Shown here: positions 17,529 through 28,700 of the stretch, one piece after another
Layout: every line of letters starts with the position of its first letter
How positions within the stretch are numbered: the stretch's first letter is position 1
Source of the DNA: Candidatus Nanohalarchaeota archaeon
Lineage (GTDB): Archaea > EX4484-52 > B79-G9
Length of the DNA stretch: 40,662 nt
NCBI GenBank assembly: GCA_030634545.1
Contig: DAOWAN010000008.1
Coordinates: 1 to 40,662 of the forward strand
Reading direction: 5' to 3'
Notes under the pieces: model-generated
The model's input: only the letters and a program-made list of their open reading frames with translations
Told to the model about the DNA's origin: nothing
Databases searched by the model: none
Position numbers and translations under genes: made by a program

Positions 17529-17801
17529 ATGGATGTTACTATGAAAAAAAGCGGAACTGATACACTAAACGTTGAGATTAATGGAGATGAGCATACTCTT
17601 TCTAATATTTTGAGAGAAGAATTATGGAATGATTCAACAGTAAGTTTTGCTGCTTATGAAAAAAAGCATCCCTACCTTGGTAATCCTAAGCTTATTATTA
17701 AGTCAAAAGACCCTGTGAAGTCTCTGAAAGGTGCTGTGAAGCGCTGTTCAGATAACGTTTCTGAATTCGAGAAACTGTTTGTGAAAGCATGCGGGAAATA
17801 G
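17529..17801 (+). CDS. rpoL: DNA-directed RNA polymerase subunit L (Rpo11)
   Basis: The small assembly-platform subunit that pairs with Rpo3 (alpha-like) in archaeal RNA polymerase. It is 90 residues; the conserved core is HTLSNILREELWNDSTVSFAAYEKKHPYLGNPKLII, matching Rpo11/RPB11. AAGGTGAG lies about 6 nt before the ATG. The signal peptidase gene follows 22 nt downstream, so they are probably one transcript. Kissing-loop element copy 2 occupies the upstream region. Codons are T-ending, as in other plus-strand genes to the right. Confidence 0.95.
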   Translation: MDVTMKKSGTDTLNVEINGDEHTLSNILREELWNDSTVSFAAYEKKHPYLGNPKLIIKSKDPVKSLKGAVKRCSDNVSEFEKLFVKACGK

Positions 17802-17823
17802 TTTGATTCTTAAGGGGAGTTTC

Positions 17824-18339
17824 ATGGGGATAAGAGAGATTAATGACTATCTAGAGGCTAATGAATTTATAGGTAGCATCGTGTATATACTTTTTGGCAT
17901 GTTTCTTGCAGTAGTCGTCTACCAGACACTTGGATTTGCACTTAGTACCGAAGATCCGATTGTAGTTGTAGTATCATGTTCTATGCTGCCCAATCTCGAC
18001 CGGGGCGACTTGCTGGTATTAAAGGGCGTAGATACCGATACACTCAAAGCAGGCAGGATTGATGGAGATATCATAGTTTATATCTGCCCGTCAAATAACC
18101 CGGGATGTCCTTCCGGAAATAAGTTGATTGTGCATCGACTGTATGAAATTAACGAGGACGGAACCCTTAGTAGTTGGGGTGACAATAATCCAGTTGCTGA
18201 CGCATGGAGCATACAGCCGGAATGGATAAGAGGCAAGGTACTTTACAGGATACCCCTTTTAGGTGAGCCTAAACTGATATTGACTGAGATTCTCAGCGGC
18301 AACATCGACGGTCTCCTTTCTTATCGATTTACATGTTAA
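17824..18339 (+). CDS. Signal peptidase I, ER/archaeal type (S26B)
   Basis: A membrane protease that removes signal peptides from exported proteins. It is 171 residues. A membrane helix at about residues 17-40 is followed by SCSMLPNLDRGD with the catalytic Ser53. LIVHRLYEIN carries His104, which replaces the bacterial general-base Lys in the Sec11-like group, and GDNNPVADAW holds the conserved Asp residues (D120, D126). The ATG at 17824 has GGGGAG 5 nt upstream; the track's TTG at 17803 has no ribosome site. It probably processes exported proteins such as the giant surface protein encoded nearby. Confidence 0.92.
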   Translation: MGIREINDYLEANEFIGSIVYILFGMFLAVVVYQTLGFALSTEDPIVVVVSCSMLPNLDRGDLLVLKGVDTDTLKAGRIDGDIIVYICPSNNPGCPSGNKLIVHRLYEINEDGTLSSWGDNNPVADAWSIQPEWIRGKVLYRIPLLGEPKLILTEILSGNIDGLLSYRFTC

Positions 18340-18522
18340 TACACATAAGTCACGATAAAAGGTTTAATGATAACGTTTAGTGAATTACCATCAGGACATT
18401 AAAAACAGCAACACCCAAGACAATTCCTAATAGCTGCAATCGTTTTGGACCTTTTGGATACATTTATATATTTATTTGTTCAAATTGCGCATAAAGTTAT
18501 TGTTTTCCGGAAGGTGTTGATT

Positions 18523-18852
18523 ATGAAATTGTGTGAAAAATGTGGCAGTTTAATGGCGCCAGTAAAGAAAGAAGATGCAGTGGTCCTCGTATGTAACAAG
18601 TGTGGCAAGCAGACTTCTATTGAAAAAGGTAAAGTTTTTAAATTAAAGGAAAAGATGACTCATGAACCATTAGACTCTATTCCTGTTGTGGACGATACTC
18701 GTGAGACATTACCAATTACAAATGCTGAGTGTCCTGAGTGCGGTCATAATAAAGCAGGATGGTGGACACAGCAGACACGATCAAGTGACGAACCAGAAAC
18801 ACGATTTTATCGCTGTCAGAAATGCAAGAAGACTTGGCGGGAGTATAGTTGA
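18523..18852 (+). CDS. tfs: Transcription factor S (TFIIS-like cleavage factor)
   Basis: Stimulates RNA cleavage by stalled archaeal RNA polymerase. It is 109 residues with two zinc ribbons: N-terminal C4-C7/C24-C27 and C-terminal C70-C73/C98-C101. Between the last Cys pairs lies QTRSSDEPETRFYRC, with the acidic pair D89-E90 that reaches the polymerase active site, so it looks like an active TFS rather than an inhibitory paralogue. GGAAGGTG about 7 nt before ATG 18523 sets the start; the track's longer form adds a non-conserved hydrophobic stretch. A TATA-like ATTTATATATT lies about 50-60 nt upstream. Confidence 0.96.
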   Translation: MKLCEKCGSLMAPVKKEDAVVLVCNKCGKQTSIEKGKVFKLKEKMTHEPLDSIPVVDDTRETLPITNAECPECGHNKAGWWTQQTRSSDEPETRFYRCQKCKKTWREYS

Positions 18853-19064
18853 ATCCAGGCATTGCAAAATACCATGCAACAACCCCATAAAAGATTGGCG
18901 ATCAGGTGCGTTTCACTTCATTCAATCGCACACAGATGTTATTCTGTAATTACGATATTGCTTCGCTCAAGCACACAGACGATGATTATTTATTCCTGTC
19001 CCGAACATCGAAATGACACTTTTTCTTGCGCAAGGTATTTAAATTTCAGTGTGAAACTCACAGC

Positions 19065-19388
19065 ATGAACTACAGTAGCAATGTTTTTATCGAAAAGAAA
19101 ATCAATGAAATAGATATCTCTTCTGAGATTAAGATAAGAATTCTTGGCACGATCGTAAGTAAAATTGATGATTCTATTTTTGTTGATGATGGCACAGGAA
19201 CCGTTCAGGTCGCAATTAGTCCGGATATGGCTTTAAATGTCTCAGAAAATCAATTGGTTCGTGTTTTTGGGAGACTGAGGTCATCTGGAGATGGTTTCGA
19301 TTTATACGGAGAGATTGTTCAGAATATGAGCAAACTAAATCTAAAACAGTATAATGCAGTTATGGAACATTACAATAAGATGGTGTAG
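19065..19388 (+). CDS. Small OB-fold protein
   Basis: A 107-residue protein resembling a single OB-fold of the RPA/replication-factor type: IKIRILGTIVSKIDDSIFVDDGTGTVQVAI is the usual beta-1 to beta-3 pattern, followed by LVRVFGRLRS. It may bind single-stranded DNA or support RPA; no zinc finger is present. The track begins at TTG 19026, but TATTTAAAT lies about 27 nt before ATG 19065, which fits a leaderless start. It is immediately upstream of PCNA, which supports a replication or repair role by context only. Confidence 0.75.
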   Translation: MNYSSNVFIEKKINEIDISSEIKIRILGTIVSKIDDSIFVDDGTGTVQVAISPDMALNVSENQLVRVFGRLRSSGDGFDLYGEIVQNMSKLNLKQYNAVMEHYNKMV

Positions 19389-19458
19389 ATGTTATTTAAA
19401 TAATTTTATGGTTAATTATATTGTGTATTAATATGAGTTATATATGAGGTGTTTTATA

Positions 19459-20211
19459 ATGTCATTCAAAGCGACTTTAACAGATGTGGGATTATTGAGA
19501 GATAGTCTGGCGGCTATTTCTGAGTTAGTCACTGAAGGGATATTTCAGGTCAAAAAAGATGGACTGAGCCTTGGTGCTACAGATCCTACAATGGTGACTA
19601 TGGTAAAGTTTAAGTTATTATCATTAGTTTTTGATGACTATCAACTGGAAGATGAAGAGGAATTGAGCGTCAATATTGAGAGCCTGATGAATGTACTTAA
19701 ACGAGCAAAAGCAGGAGATACCGTAGTTCTTGAACTTGAGAAAGATGAAAATCGATTGAGCGTTACACTGAAGAACTCTTCTGTGAGGACATTTAAGATA
19801 CCCTTGATTGATATTGAGAAAGCAGATGTACCTGATATGAAACTGGATTTCAGTGCGACTGTTGAGGCGAAGAGTTCCGTTCTTACAGACAGTATTGGCG
19901 ATGCCTCGATTGTCACAGATACAGTAGTTATGTCTGCTACAGCAGATAAGTTTTCAATGGCGGCAGATGGCGATTTAAGTCAGGTGAATGTGCAGCTTGG
20001 CAAGGATAGCCCGGATATCGTAGGCATCACCGTATCTGGTGATTCAAAATCAAAATATTCTCTCGATTACCTCAAGAAGATTGAGAAAGGATCTAAGATT
20101 GCAGATACTGTAAAGATGCAATTTGGAAAGGATTATCCAATAAGATTTACATTTGTTGCAAAGGACAAGGTCGAACTGAGTTATGTGCTCGCACCGAGAG
20201 TTGAAGATTGA
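19459..20211 (+). CDS. pcn: DNA polymerase sliding clamp PCNA
   Basis: The ring-shaped processivity factor for replicative polymerases. It is 250 residues, the normal length. MSFKATLTDVGLLRDSLAAISELV opens the first domain, LYS/VFDDYQLEDEEEL and NIESLMNVLKRAKAGDTVVLEL are typical, and the C-terminus YPIRFTFVAKDKVELSYVLAPRVED carries the conserved LAPR/VED end. The ATG at 19444 is also in frame, but GAGGTG lies 7 nt before ATG 19459, making the latter the start. Only one PCNA gene is seen, so a homotrimer is likely. Confidence 0.97.
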   Translation: MSFKATLTDVGLLRDSLAAISELVTEGIFQVKKDGLSLGATDPTMVTMVKFKLLSLVFDDYQLEDEEELSVNIESLMNVLKRAKAGDTVVLELEKDENRLSVTLKNSSVRTFKIPLIDIEKADVPDMKLDFSATVEAKSSVLTDSIGDASIVTDTVVMSATADKFSMAADGDLSQVNVQLGKDSPDIVGITVSGDSKSKYSLDYLKKIEKGSKIADTVKMQFGKDYPIRFTFVAKDKVELSYVLAPRVED

Positions 20212-20370
20212 GTAAACAGCCTTCAAAAAGAGGGGCCATAGCCTTCTGAAAAACGTGCAGATTCACAAGAATGATTTGTTTCGTTCAAGTATGCAAATCA
20301 CTATCGCTGAAATAAGACTATCTACGTCTAGGTAAGATATTTTAATTACAGTATCCAGAATATTGTACAT

Positions 20371-21435
20371 ATGAAAGAGAAAAAATCAAAGCCAGCCATA
20401 GAAGGAACAATCAGGATTAAAAGTAAGAATCTGAAAGTCTATGAAAAGACAAATACTTCATGGAAAAAATCATGCCAGAATTTCCCTGAAGCAATACAGG
20501 TGATTGAACTATTTGTAGCCCATGATAATTTTGAGTATCTCATAGACAAGAAGAATCCAGGCTTCCTCAAAGGACAATTATCTCCAGATGGAAAAGTACA
20601 GGGTGCGAGAATCAATATTCTACCGGACAGGCAAAAGTTAGATAAAGCATATTCATTATTTTCCAAACATCTGATCATTCATGACGAGACTTCTAATGAT
20701 CACTGGGATGTATTATACCGTAACCCATGTGGCAATTATTCTTATGTCTACACAATTGAAAAAAGGAATCTCTCTATTAAAAAAAAGTACAAAGCAGTGG
20801 AGGAATTCGAAAAGCATTATGTAAAACTGAAGCATAATGTCTTATCTGCCTTAAGAGACAAAAGCGACCATCTTGCAGTACCCATGTATACATTGCTTAG
20901 AACCCATATGAGAATAGGAAATGAGATTTATTATAAAGCTCATGCCCATAAGGGATTGACAACACTGAAAAAAGAGGACATCTCAATTAATGGCAACCAT
21001 GTGACATTTGATTATCTGGCAAAGAACGGCGTACCAATGAAGATTACAGAAAAGTTTCCAGACATATATGTAGAGAGATTGAACAATATTCTTGATCAAA
21101 TCGATAAATCATCGTTCGTCTTTGTGAATCCCTCTACAGGACACCCAATTTCAGATATACAATTTAAGAAGGCATTCAGGCAATACTGCGGTGAAGAGTT
21201 TTATCCCCATATTGTGAGATCATATTATGCAACTGCTCAGGCAAAGAAATTTCTGAAACTACACAATTCAGCAACAAAGCAGGAAGTTCGTGATTTATTT
21301 TTGTCAATTGCTGAGAAACTCGGTCATAAGAGATTTGTAAAAAAGGACTGCATCTGGAAAGATAATTATAACGTGACCATCCATCACTACATACAGCCAG
21401 AACTTGTTGAGAAGATAACGTCACTTGTTGAATAG
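20371..21435 (+). CDS. DNA topoisomerase IB, bacterial/poxvirus type
   Basis: Relaxes supercoils by nicking one strand through a 3'-phosphotyrosine. It is 354 residues. MRIGNEIYYKAHAHKGLTTL is the family hallmark and gives Arg181; LAKNG gives Lys218, HIVRSYYATAQAKKFL gives Arg283, LGHKRF gives His319, and HHYIQPELVEKI gives the nucleophile Tyr340. All five catalytic residues are present, so it should be active. The pattern fits TopIB and not XerC-like recombinases. TATTTTAATT about 28 nt before the ATG suggests a leaderless transcript. TopIB of this class is uncommon in archaea, so horizontal origin is likely, although codon use matches the neighbours. Confidence 0.88.
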   Translation: MKEKKSKPAIEGTIRIKSKNLKVYEKTNTSWKKSCQNFPEAIQVIELFVAHDNFEYLIDKKNPGFLKGQLSPDGKVQGARINILPDRQKLDKAYSLFSKHLIIHDETSNDHWDVLYRNPCGNYSYVYTIEKRNLSIKKKYKAVEEFEKHYVKLKHNVLSALRDKSDHLAVPMYTLLRTHMRIGNEIYYKAHAHKGLTTLKKEDISINGNHVTFDYLAKNGVPMKITEKFPDIYVERLNNILDQIDKSSFVFVNPSTGHPISDIQFKKAFRQYCGEEFYPHIVRSYYATAQAKKFLKLHNSATKQEVRDLFLSIAEKLGHKRFVKKDCIWKDNYNVTIHHYIQPELVEKITSLVE

Positions 21436-21479
21436 ATACAGACGATAATGCTTAAGAACCACAGAAATCATATCCAAAG

Positions 21480-22121
21480 TCACACAACAGGATTTTTTAT
21501 CCTATAGATAATACCTGCAAACAGACCAAGTAGAAAGCCACCGATATGTGCAAAGAAAGCAATATTAGAGGCACTGTCACCGATTATACTCAAAGCCCCA
21601 AGAATAACCTGTATCGCGAACCATAGAGCTATAAGATATTTGGCTTTTACCCGGTATATCTTATAAAATGGACCTATTGTTTTTACTTCAACTTTCGGGA
21701 AGAGTATAAGGTATGCACCGAGCAGACCAGATATTGCACCACTTGCACCGATCACAGGTATCTGTGATACCGGATCTGTCAGGTATTGAGCTGCCAGTGC
21801 AATCATCCCAGATGAGAAGTATATTACAAGATATTTGATTTTACCGAATTTATCTTCTATATTGTCACCAAAGAGCCAGAGATACCACATATTTCCAAGA
21901 AGATGACCAAACCCCCCGTGCAGGAACATTGATGTAAACACATTACTTAATGCAGGACTGGCTGCAACAAATCCATATGCATATATTATCTCCTTGAAGT
22001 TAGCGAGGCTGATTGCGAAGAGGATTATATTTGTGATGATTAGTGCAACAGTTATTGTAGGTTTATGCTCTGCTTTGTTCAGATCTTCATAAGGAAAAAA
22101 TTGTCTCGATATTTCAGTCAT
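21480..22121 (-). CDS. Rhomboid-family intramembrane serine protease
   Basis: A six-helix membrane protease that cuts other membrane proteins within the bilayer. It is 213 residues. FLHGGFGHLLGNMWYLWLFGDNIEDKFG contains the HGGxxHLLxN motif with the oxyanion Asn77, GASGAISGLLGAY carries the nucleophile Ser127, and FFAHIGGFLLG the catalytic His192, so the dyad is complete. CATTTAAATTT on the minus strand lies about 28 nt before the ATG: probably leaderless. It is divergent from the winged-helix and giant surface protein genes. A link to surface protein processing is only a possibility. Confidence 0.92.
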   Translation of the reverse strand: MTEISRQFFPYEDLNKAEHKPTITVALIITNIILFAISLANFKEIIYAYGFVAASPALSNVFTSMFLHGGFGHLLGNMWYLWLFGDNIEDKFGKIKYLVIYFSSGMIALAAQYLTDPVSQIPVIGASGAISGLLGAYLILFPKVEVKTIGPFYKIYRVKAKYLIALWFAIQVILGALSIIGDSASNIAFFAHIGGFLLGLFAGIIYRIKNPVV

Positions 22122-22509
22122 GCAATTTTATCAGGTTTTGATAAATTTAAATGTTGATTGCTTTCCCGACGTTGAGTATATACGAACAATAGAAAACAAG
22201 TATAGAACCATTTTGCTAAGTTGATATATTATCATTATTTATGCTCTCATCAGTTATTATTGAGGTGATTTCCGCCCAGATATAATCTTCAAAGAGTCCA
22301 GTTTTACCGCATTTGGATGAGTAAACTCAAAGTTAATTGTGTCTAAAGTCATGCGTTTTTTCTTATTTTATAGATGTTCGTTATTAGTCCACCATATAGT
22401 ACGCTATACAAACATATATATAGAGGCTCACTTAATATACTATAATCCAATTATATAATTGTCTTGATATATTGAGGTATATAATTTGTTCTATGTTAAA
22501 GGGAATATC
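22122..22509. other. Divergent promoter region, AT-rich
   Basis: About 390 bp between the rhomboid and the winged-helix gene. It is AT-rich, with several TATA-like stretches near 22410-22480 such as CATATATATAG and TATATAATT. No ORF, RNA gene or copy of the kissing-loop element is recognised. Confidence 0.5.
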
Positions 22510-22752
22510 ATGGGTGAAGAACAACTTTTCAATATGTTGAAAGAGAGACCCATGTCTGTTTCTGAACTTGCAAGGCGCTTAAGCGTCAGACGTGAGTACC
22601 TTGGCGGATATCTTGAAGCACTGCGCGATAGCGGCAGGCTTGAAAGGATTATGGTCGGCAGATCTTATGTATATAGACCAATCTATAGTACTGCTAGTGA
22701 CCCTACTGGTAATAGACGCCAGATGACCGTGGTTGCAGAAGAGGAAGAGTGA
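22510..22752 (+). CDS. Small winged-helix DNA-binding protein
   Basis: An 80-residue protein. EEQLFNMLKERPMSVSELARRLSVRREYLGGYLEALRDSGRLERIMVGRSYVYRP is a winged helix: helix-turn-helix at about residues 17-40 and a wing with basic residues. The tail is short and acidic (VVAEEEE). I prefer ATG 22510 with GGGAA just upstream; the track starts at TTG 22486. It ends 2 nt before the ATG of the giant surface protein gene, so the two are surely co-transcribed, and it may regulate that gene. This is an inference from position. Confidence 0.75.
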   Translation: MGEEQLFNMLKERPMSVSELARRLSVRREYLGGYLEALRDSGRLERIMVGRSYVYRPIYSTASDPTGNRRQMTVVAEEEE

Positions 22753-22754
22753 TC

Positions 22755-25700
22755 ATGGGTTCAAAAACAGATTGTCGGATAACTGGAATGGTTTTTATAA
22801 TTATAATTATGTCCTTGATTGTACTGGTTAATGCTGCTCCTCCAAGTTTATCTGGTGTAGTCGCGCGATTTAATGGTACGCCTATTGAAGGAGTGAATGT
22901 CAGCCTTTATAATAGCAGTGACGGGTCGTTTGTTTCTTCTAACCTGACAGATTCAGATGGCACATATTTTGTAGACCTCTCAGATGGCGACACATATCAT
23001 GTTATCTTCAATAAGACAGGGTTCATTTTTAGAAATGATACATACAGGAATATGACTATCACTATTGGCGGGGCAGAGGATATGACGCTTAATACAAGTT
23101 TGTATCCAGACAATCACGGAAGCTACAATTTCACAGTCTATAATCTGGCAACAGGTCTTGGAATTGAAGGTGTTAATATCACAATTACTGCATCTACAGG
23201 CGAGATTGAAAATGGAACAACCAACACAGACGGAATAGCTCTTATCCAGATCATTGCAAATAATTCAGATTTCAATGTAAGCCATAACATTACTATCAGC
23301 AAGTCCGGGCATAAATCACAGACACTGACAGATTATATTATGAATGAGGGATTTAATGAGAACCATGCAGTGTATCTTGACAATTACCGTAATATATCCG
23401 GGAAAGTTACAAGATTCAACAATAATAACATTTCCAGTATAAATGTTAGTGTTTATAACTTATCTACAGGTAATTTTCTTGCTTCAGGCATAACTGATTC
23501 TTTTGGGAACTATTTTATTAATCTTCCAGTTTGGGGTGACTGTTTTGTAATATTTAACGGATCCATCAGTGGCTTAGATGCATATATCTACGGGACAGAT
23601 AATTACAGGAATTATACTATTACAATTGGTCCTAATGATGCCTCGATTTTGAATGCAAGTTTATATTTTAAGAGTTATGGGAGTTATAATCTGACCGTAA
23701 GAGACACATGGAATGGAAGACTACTTCAAGGTGCAAATGTCACGATTTATCCTTCAGGTAATCCATCGGTATCAGGGATTACAGATGAAAATGGCAATAT
23801 CTTGCTTGAGGTAATTGCGAATTCTACAGAAAACGCCGGCGTGTTGCACAACATAAGCATTGTTTTAGCAGGTTACAAATCAGACATGATTTATTCCCAT
23901 TCTATTATAGAGGGAACTAATGAGGACATTTCTATTAACCTTACGGGTGCCTGTGAGATACATGGCGAGATTTCAGATTCAGAAAATAATCTCTTAGCAC
24001 CCATGATTGAAGATGCATATCTTGAACTATGGGACAACCTGAATACATACAGAGTTGGCTTTGGAGGAGATCATTATTACAGTACATATTCCAGTGCTTC
24101 AGGTCAATATTTACTTAATTATCCAAGCACTCTTCCAGGGACATTGAATTGCAGTGCATATCTGCATGTAAATGCTTCAGGATATGTATCCAGAAATAAT
24201 ATTTTGATAGAATCAAGTATCATAAAAGACATCAATCTTACCGGATCTGCTTATGTTTCCGGAAACATTGTTGATGCCAGCAATGTAAGTCATCTGATTC
24301 AGGGAGCGCTTATCAGAATCATCAACAACGGCTCGACCATGCATCAATTATATAGCGACTCATCAGGCATGTTCAATATTTCTGTAAGAGACAGTGTCAA
24401 TCACACAATCGAAATATCTATCCCAGATTATGCAATTTATACAAATTCAACAATTTACAATACATCTATAGATTATGGCACAATTTCACTTTACGGACTC
24501 GGTATCCTGAATGGCACATTGATGGATGAGACAAATAACTCAATATTGCTTGATGGAGTTGATGTCAAAATAGCAAGTACAAGTAATATATACAGTACAA
24601 CAACAGATTCATCAGGACAGTTCGGGATTATTGTAAAGGACAATACCCAATATGATATCTCTTTTGAATTAAATGGTTATTTTGACAATTCCACAGTACA
24701 ACAGGTATTGAATGAGACAGATATCGGAACAGTAACACTTAGGGGAAAGAACCAGGTACATGGTATTGTAACAGATTCAGATAATCTACAGAACATCCAT
24801 GTAAACGGCACGAAAGTGGAATTGATAAGTCAGATAGATACAAAGAGATATACCACATATACTGACGGAAATGGTGCATACTCCTTCTATGTATCATCTA
24901 TGATCAACGATTATCTGATGAGATTTGATAAAGCAGGATACAATGTGTCACTCACGAATTACTCAATGATCAATAATGCTTTGATTAATGCGAATCTTAT
25001 TGGTGCAACCCATATTGAGGGCACTGTAGAAGATGTTTATTCTCCTGTTGCAGCAGAGATTTCTTCTGTTCTCATAGAGGTTATCGATGAAAACGATACA
25101 GTTCATTACAACACATTATCAGACATTGGTGGACACTATTCATTTGATATTGGCATTGATTTCAATTATACTCTGAAAGCAACAAAGGACGGGTATCAGG
25201 AAGAGAGAATTACAAATTTACCGTGGGATCATGACCGGAGTGGCACAGGCGGCGCTGACAGGATACAGGACATTTTTATGAATGGTACAATTAGTGTTTA
25301 TGTAAGGACCATTGATGGTTTTGACAATATGGACATTGATAACTCACTGGTATGTGTCCTGTACGGACCATCCTATTCTGATTGTTTCTATGTCAAGACC
25401 ACAGGAGATGAAGGAGATGTCAGATTTAATATCCACAGCAATGACTATCGCCTGAAAATTACAAGAGATGGCTATCCACAGGCATTTAGACCGTCTGAAA
25501 GCGGGTCATTGAATGGCGATTTTTCAGGCAATGTTACACTTGAGGCTTATGCAGAGATTTATGTTTATGATAATTATGCTTTGAATAATGAAGACATATA
25601 TCTTGCGACAATCGAGCTTTATACATACAATAACCAGACAGATTTTGCTTATAACCTGAATGAGACGCTTGTAAACATTACTGCCGCATGCAATGGTGTA

Positions 25701-28700
25701 CAGAGGGACAATATGAACGTAACACTCGTAGGCATCACACATCCATACTATAGCTCACAAAACACAGTAGGCGGTAGTCCTCTCGTATCTTTCAGGACAG
25801 TACCTACCGGATATCACAATCTGATAATTGACGGAACTGCATTTGGGTGTGGACATTATGAAGAGACCATAAATGTCATTTCAGGCGGCGTTACTTATAC
25901 GCAGGATTATGACACAGACACCGTACCACCTTCATTTCTTAGTCTTACTGAAAGCGCTGATCCACTTGAATTTGGCAGTTCTGTAACAGTATCGATTGAT
26001 GCTATTGACTCACAGAATCCCATAGATACAGTTCTTATTGAAGTATATGGAACTAATCGAACTATGACTGCAGTCTCTGGTGATACATACCAATACGCAT
26101 GGTCACCAACAGCAGTAGGCGTTGTAGCATATACAATTTATGCTAATGACACATGGAACAACATAAATCAGACAAGCGGAAGTATTACAGTCCAGGACAC
26201 GACTGCGCCAGTAGTGACACTGGTTTCACCAGATGACCAACTGTTCTATACAGACAGCGTTACTTTCACATATAATGTCAACGATCTTTCAGCAATCCAA
26301 AACTGTGAATTATGGACAAATACCACAGGTACATGGACATTAAATATGGGCAATACAAGCACAATCACTGTTCCCGGACCGAACACATTTAATATGAGCA
26401 GCATAGGTGACGGCAATTATATCTGGAATGTAAATTGTACAGACACAAGCAGCAATGATGATTTTTCATCTGCGAATTATGTATTTACAGTAGACGAAAG
26501 TACACCGATTTTGACCATCGCGTCACCGGAAAATAAGAGTTATAGTTCCGGAGATGTGATGTTCTTCAATATTTCGAGCAACAAGGCGCTTGTCAGTGCA
26601 GATTATTCAATAAATGGAGGCGCCAACATCACCATGTATAGTACTTCAATTACGCAGTTTTATGGGCTGCAGTTTCTGATGAGCGATGGCACATATAATG
26701 TGATGTTTTATGGATTGGGATATAACGGAAAAATAGGAGCCACAGGCTCAAGAACCTTTAGCGTAGATAGTGTCAATCCAAATGTAACCAGTGTCGACCC
26801 GGCAAATGAGTCAATCTTTGTCGAAATTGCGACAGTAGGTTTTACTATCGATGCTGATGAGTCAGTTAATCTTACAATAGTTTACTGGAATGATTCTGGT
26901 TTATGGACTGCGACAAATGCAAGTTATGTACCCAATCCATGGGCAGCATCAGCAGGACTTGCAAATGACACATACCTTTGGAATTACACTGTATGCGACC
27001 CTGCCGGCAACTGTGTATCCAGCGGTAATTTTACATTTGATGTTTTACCAGCTCCAGCAAGCATCACAGTATATGTAAATGACACAACAGCAAATAATCC
27101 AGTTGGTGCCAATAGCAATGGAGATGGTGTGAATGTCAGGATTTCTAATGCAACATATTCTGAGACAAAAAATACAACAGATGTAGGTTATGTCATATTT
27201 ACAGGTCTTTGTGATGACGAATACGACATAAGTGTAAACGGCACAATGCAGGGTTACGGGATGAACAGTATTGTGGATTACGCTCTTACAGGCGACATTA
27301 AGACTACAATACTATTGAATATCACGAGACTGACTGTGAATGTCACCGATGCCCTGTTCGCCCCAGTTGCCGATGCAAATATCACTGTGTATGAATCAGA
27401 TGACACCACAATTGCAAAAGATGCAGCAGGCAACAATCTTGTGGCACAGTCTGGTGCAAGCGGTATCATTGTCTTTAATAGGGCACTTCCATGCAATAAC
27501 TGCAATGTAAGTGTGAGGAAGAATACCAGCGGCATGACTTATGAGAACTCGACACCAGTAAATATTATTGCCGGGAATCTAAGCAATTACGCATGGGTTG
27601 ACCCGCCGCAGTCCATATCACACACATTTGACTTGAATTTTACACTGAACAGCGACATTGTTCCCGTGGGTGTAACTGTAAGTATAAGAGATTATAATTC
27701 AAGTGTTATCCGCTGGTCAAATACCACAGATGCCAATGGCAACACCATCATATACAACATACCGTCCGGAGTATATGATTTTATTATAGATGGCGAAGCT
27801 GTAGGTTATTCCAAAGATATTCACTACGCAAACTCTGTCGGCGTGATTATACAGAATACAGATGCAACTAACATTAACGGACGAGTGAAGATAAATATCA
27901 ATGGCTTATTTACATATTATGTAGCTGTCAGTGCAAACGGATATAATCAACATGATGATCTACTCGTCAATTCTCCAAGAGTAGGCACCTATGATGATTC
28001 CATTAATACAACAGGCATAAGTCCAATGATACAACTGGGACTTGACGGCAATACAACGCTTTCAGGTTATGTGTATGATACTAATTTCAAGACACCTATG
28101 AATCTATCTTATGAGCCAATATCCAATGTTACATTAAGTGTTTATACAACGACATCATGCGAAGTTATTCCTTCGCCTGCACTTCTTAGATACAGAGCAG
28201 TAAGTGCAGAAAATGGCATCTATTCTATGATCGTGTCACCAGTACAGCAAAGTGACCCATCAGCAACTCAGGATTATTGCGCAAATGTAACTGCCTCTGG
28301 CTTTATCAGTGATAATGCGAATGACATCAATGTCTACAATAATCTCAATGTAGGACTTACAGGAGATGGAATAGTTAGCGGATACATTCGATCGCAGGAC
28401 AACAATACATTTTTAGGTGAAGCTACAATTCTTTTGAGATCCAGCCAGTGTTACGGGGGTCTCAGCGGACCCGTTGCGCAGTGCTCTGCCTATGAGAAAA
28501 TTAGTGATGCCACAGGATATTTTTCGTTTAATGTCAATTCAAGAAGTAGCAATCCAAGTTATGTACCATATTCAGTAAGAATTACTAAAAACGGGTACAC
28601 TATTTTTAACGACGGCGTAATATCTGCTTTGCCGAGTATTGGCAATTACTTTTACCTTGCACCCGCTACTATGTCTACTATTAATGTGACTGTAACCTCT

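Noticed and set aside
18853-19064. Possible small RNA between TFS and the OB-fold gene
   Set aside because: No convincing box C/D, tRNA or stable conserved hairpin; only the promoter of the OB-fold gene is supported.
20371-21435. Tyrosine recombinase/integrase
   Set aside because: The MRIGNE...GLTTL hallmark and the spacing of catalytic residues fit topoisomerase IB; no att sites or mobile genes are nearby.
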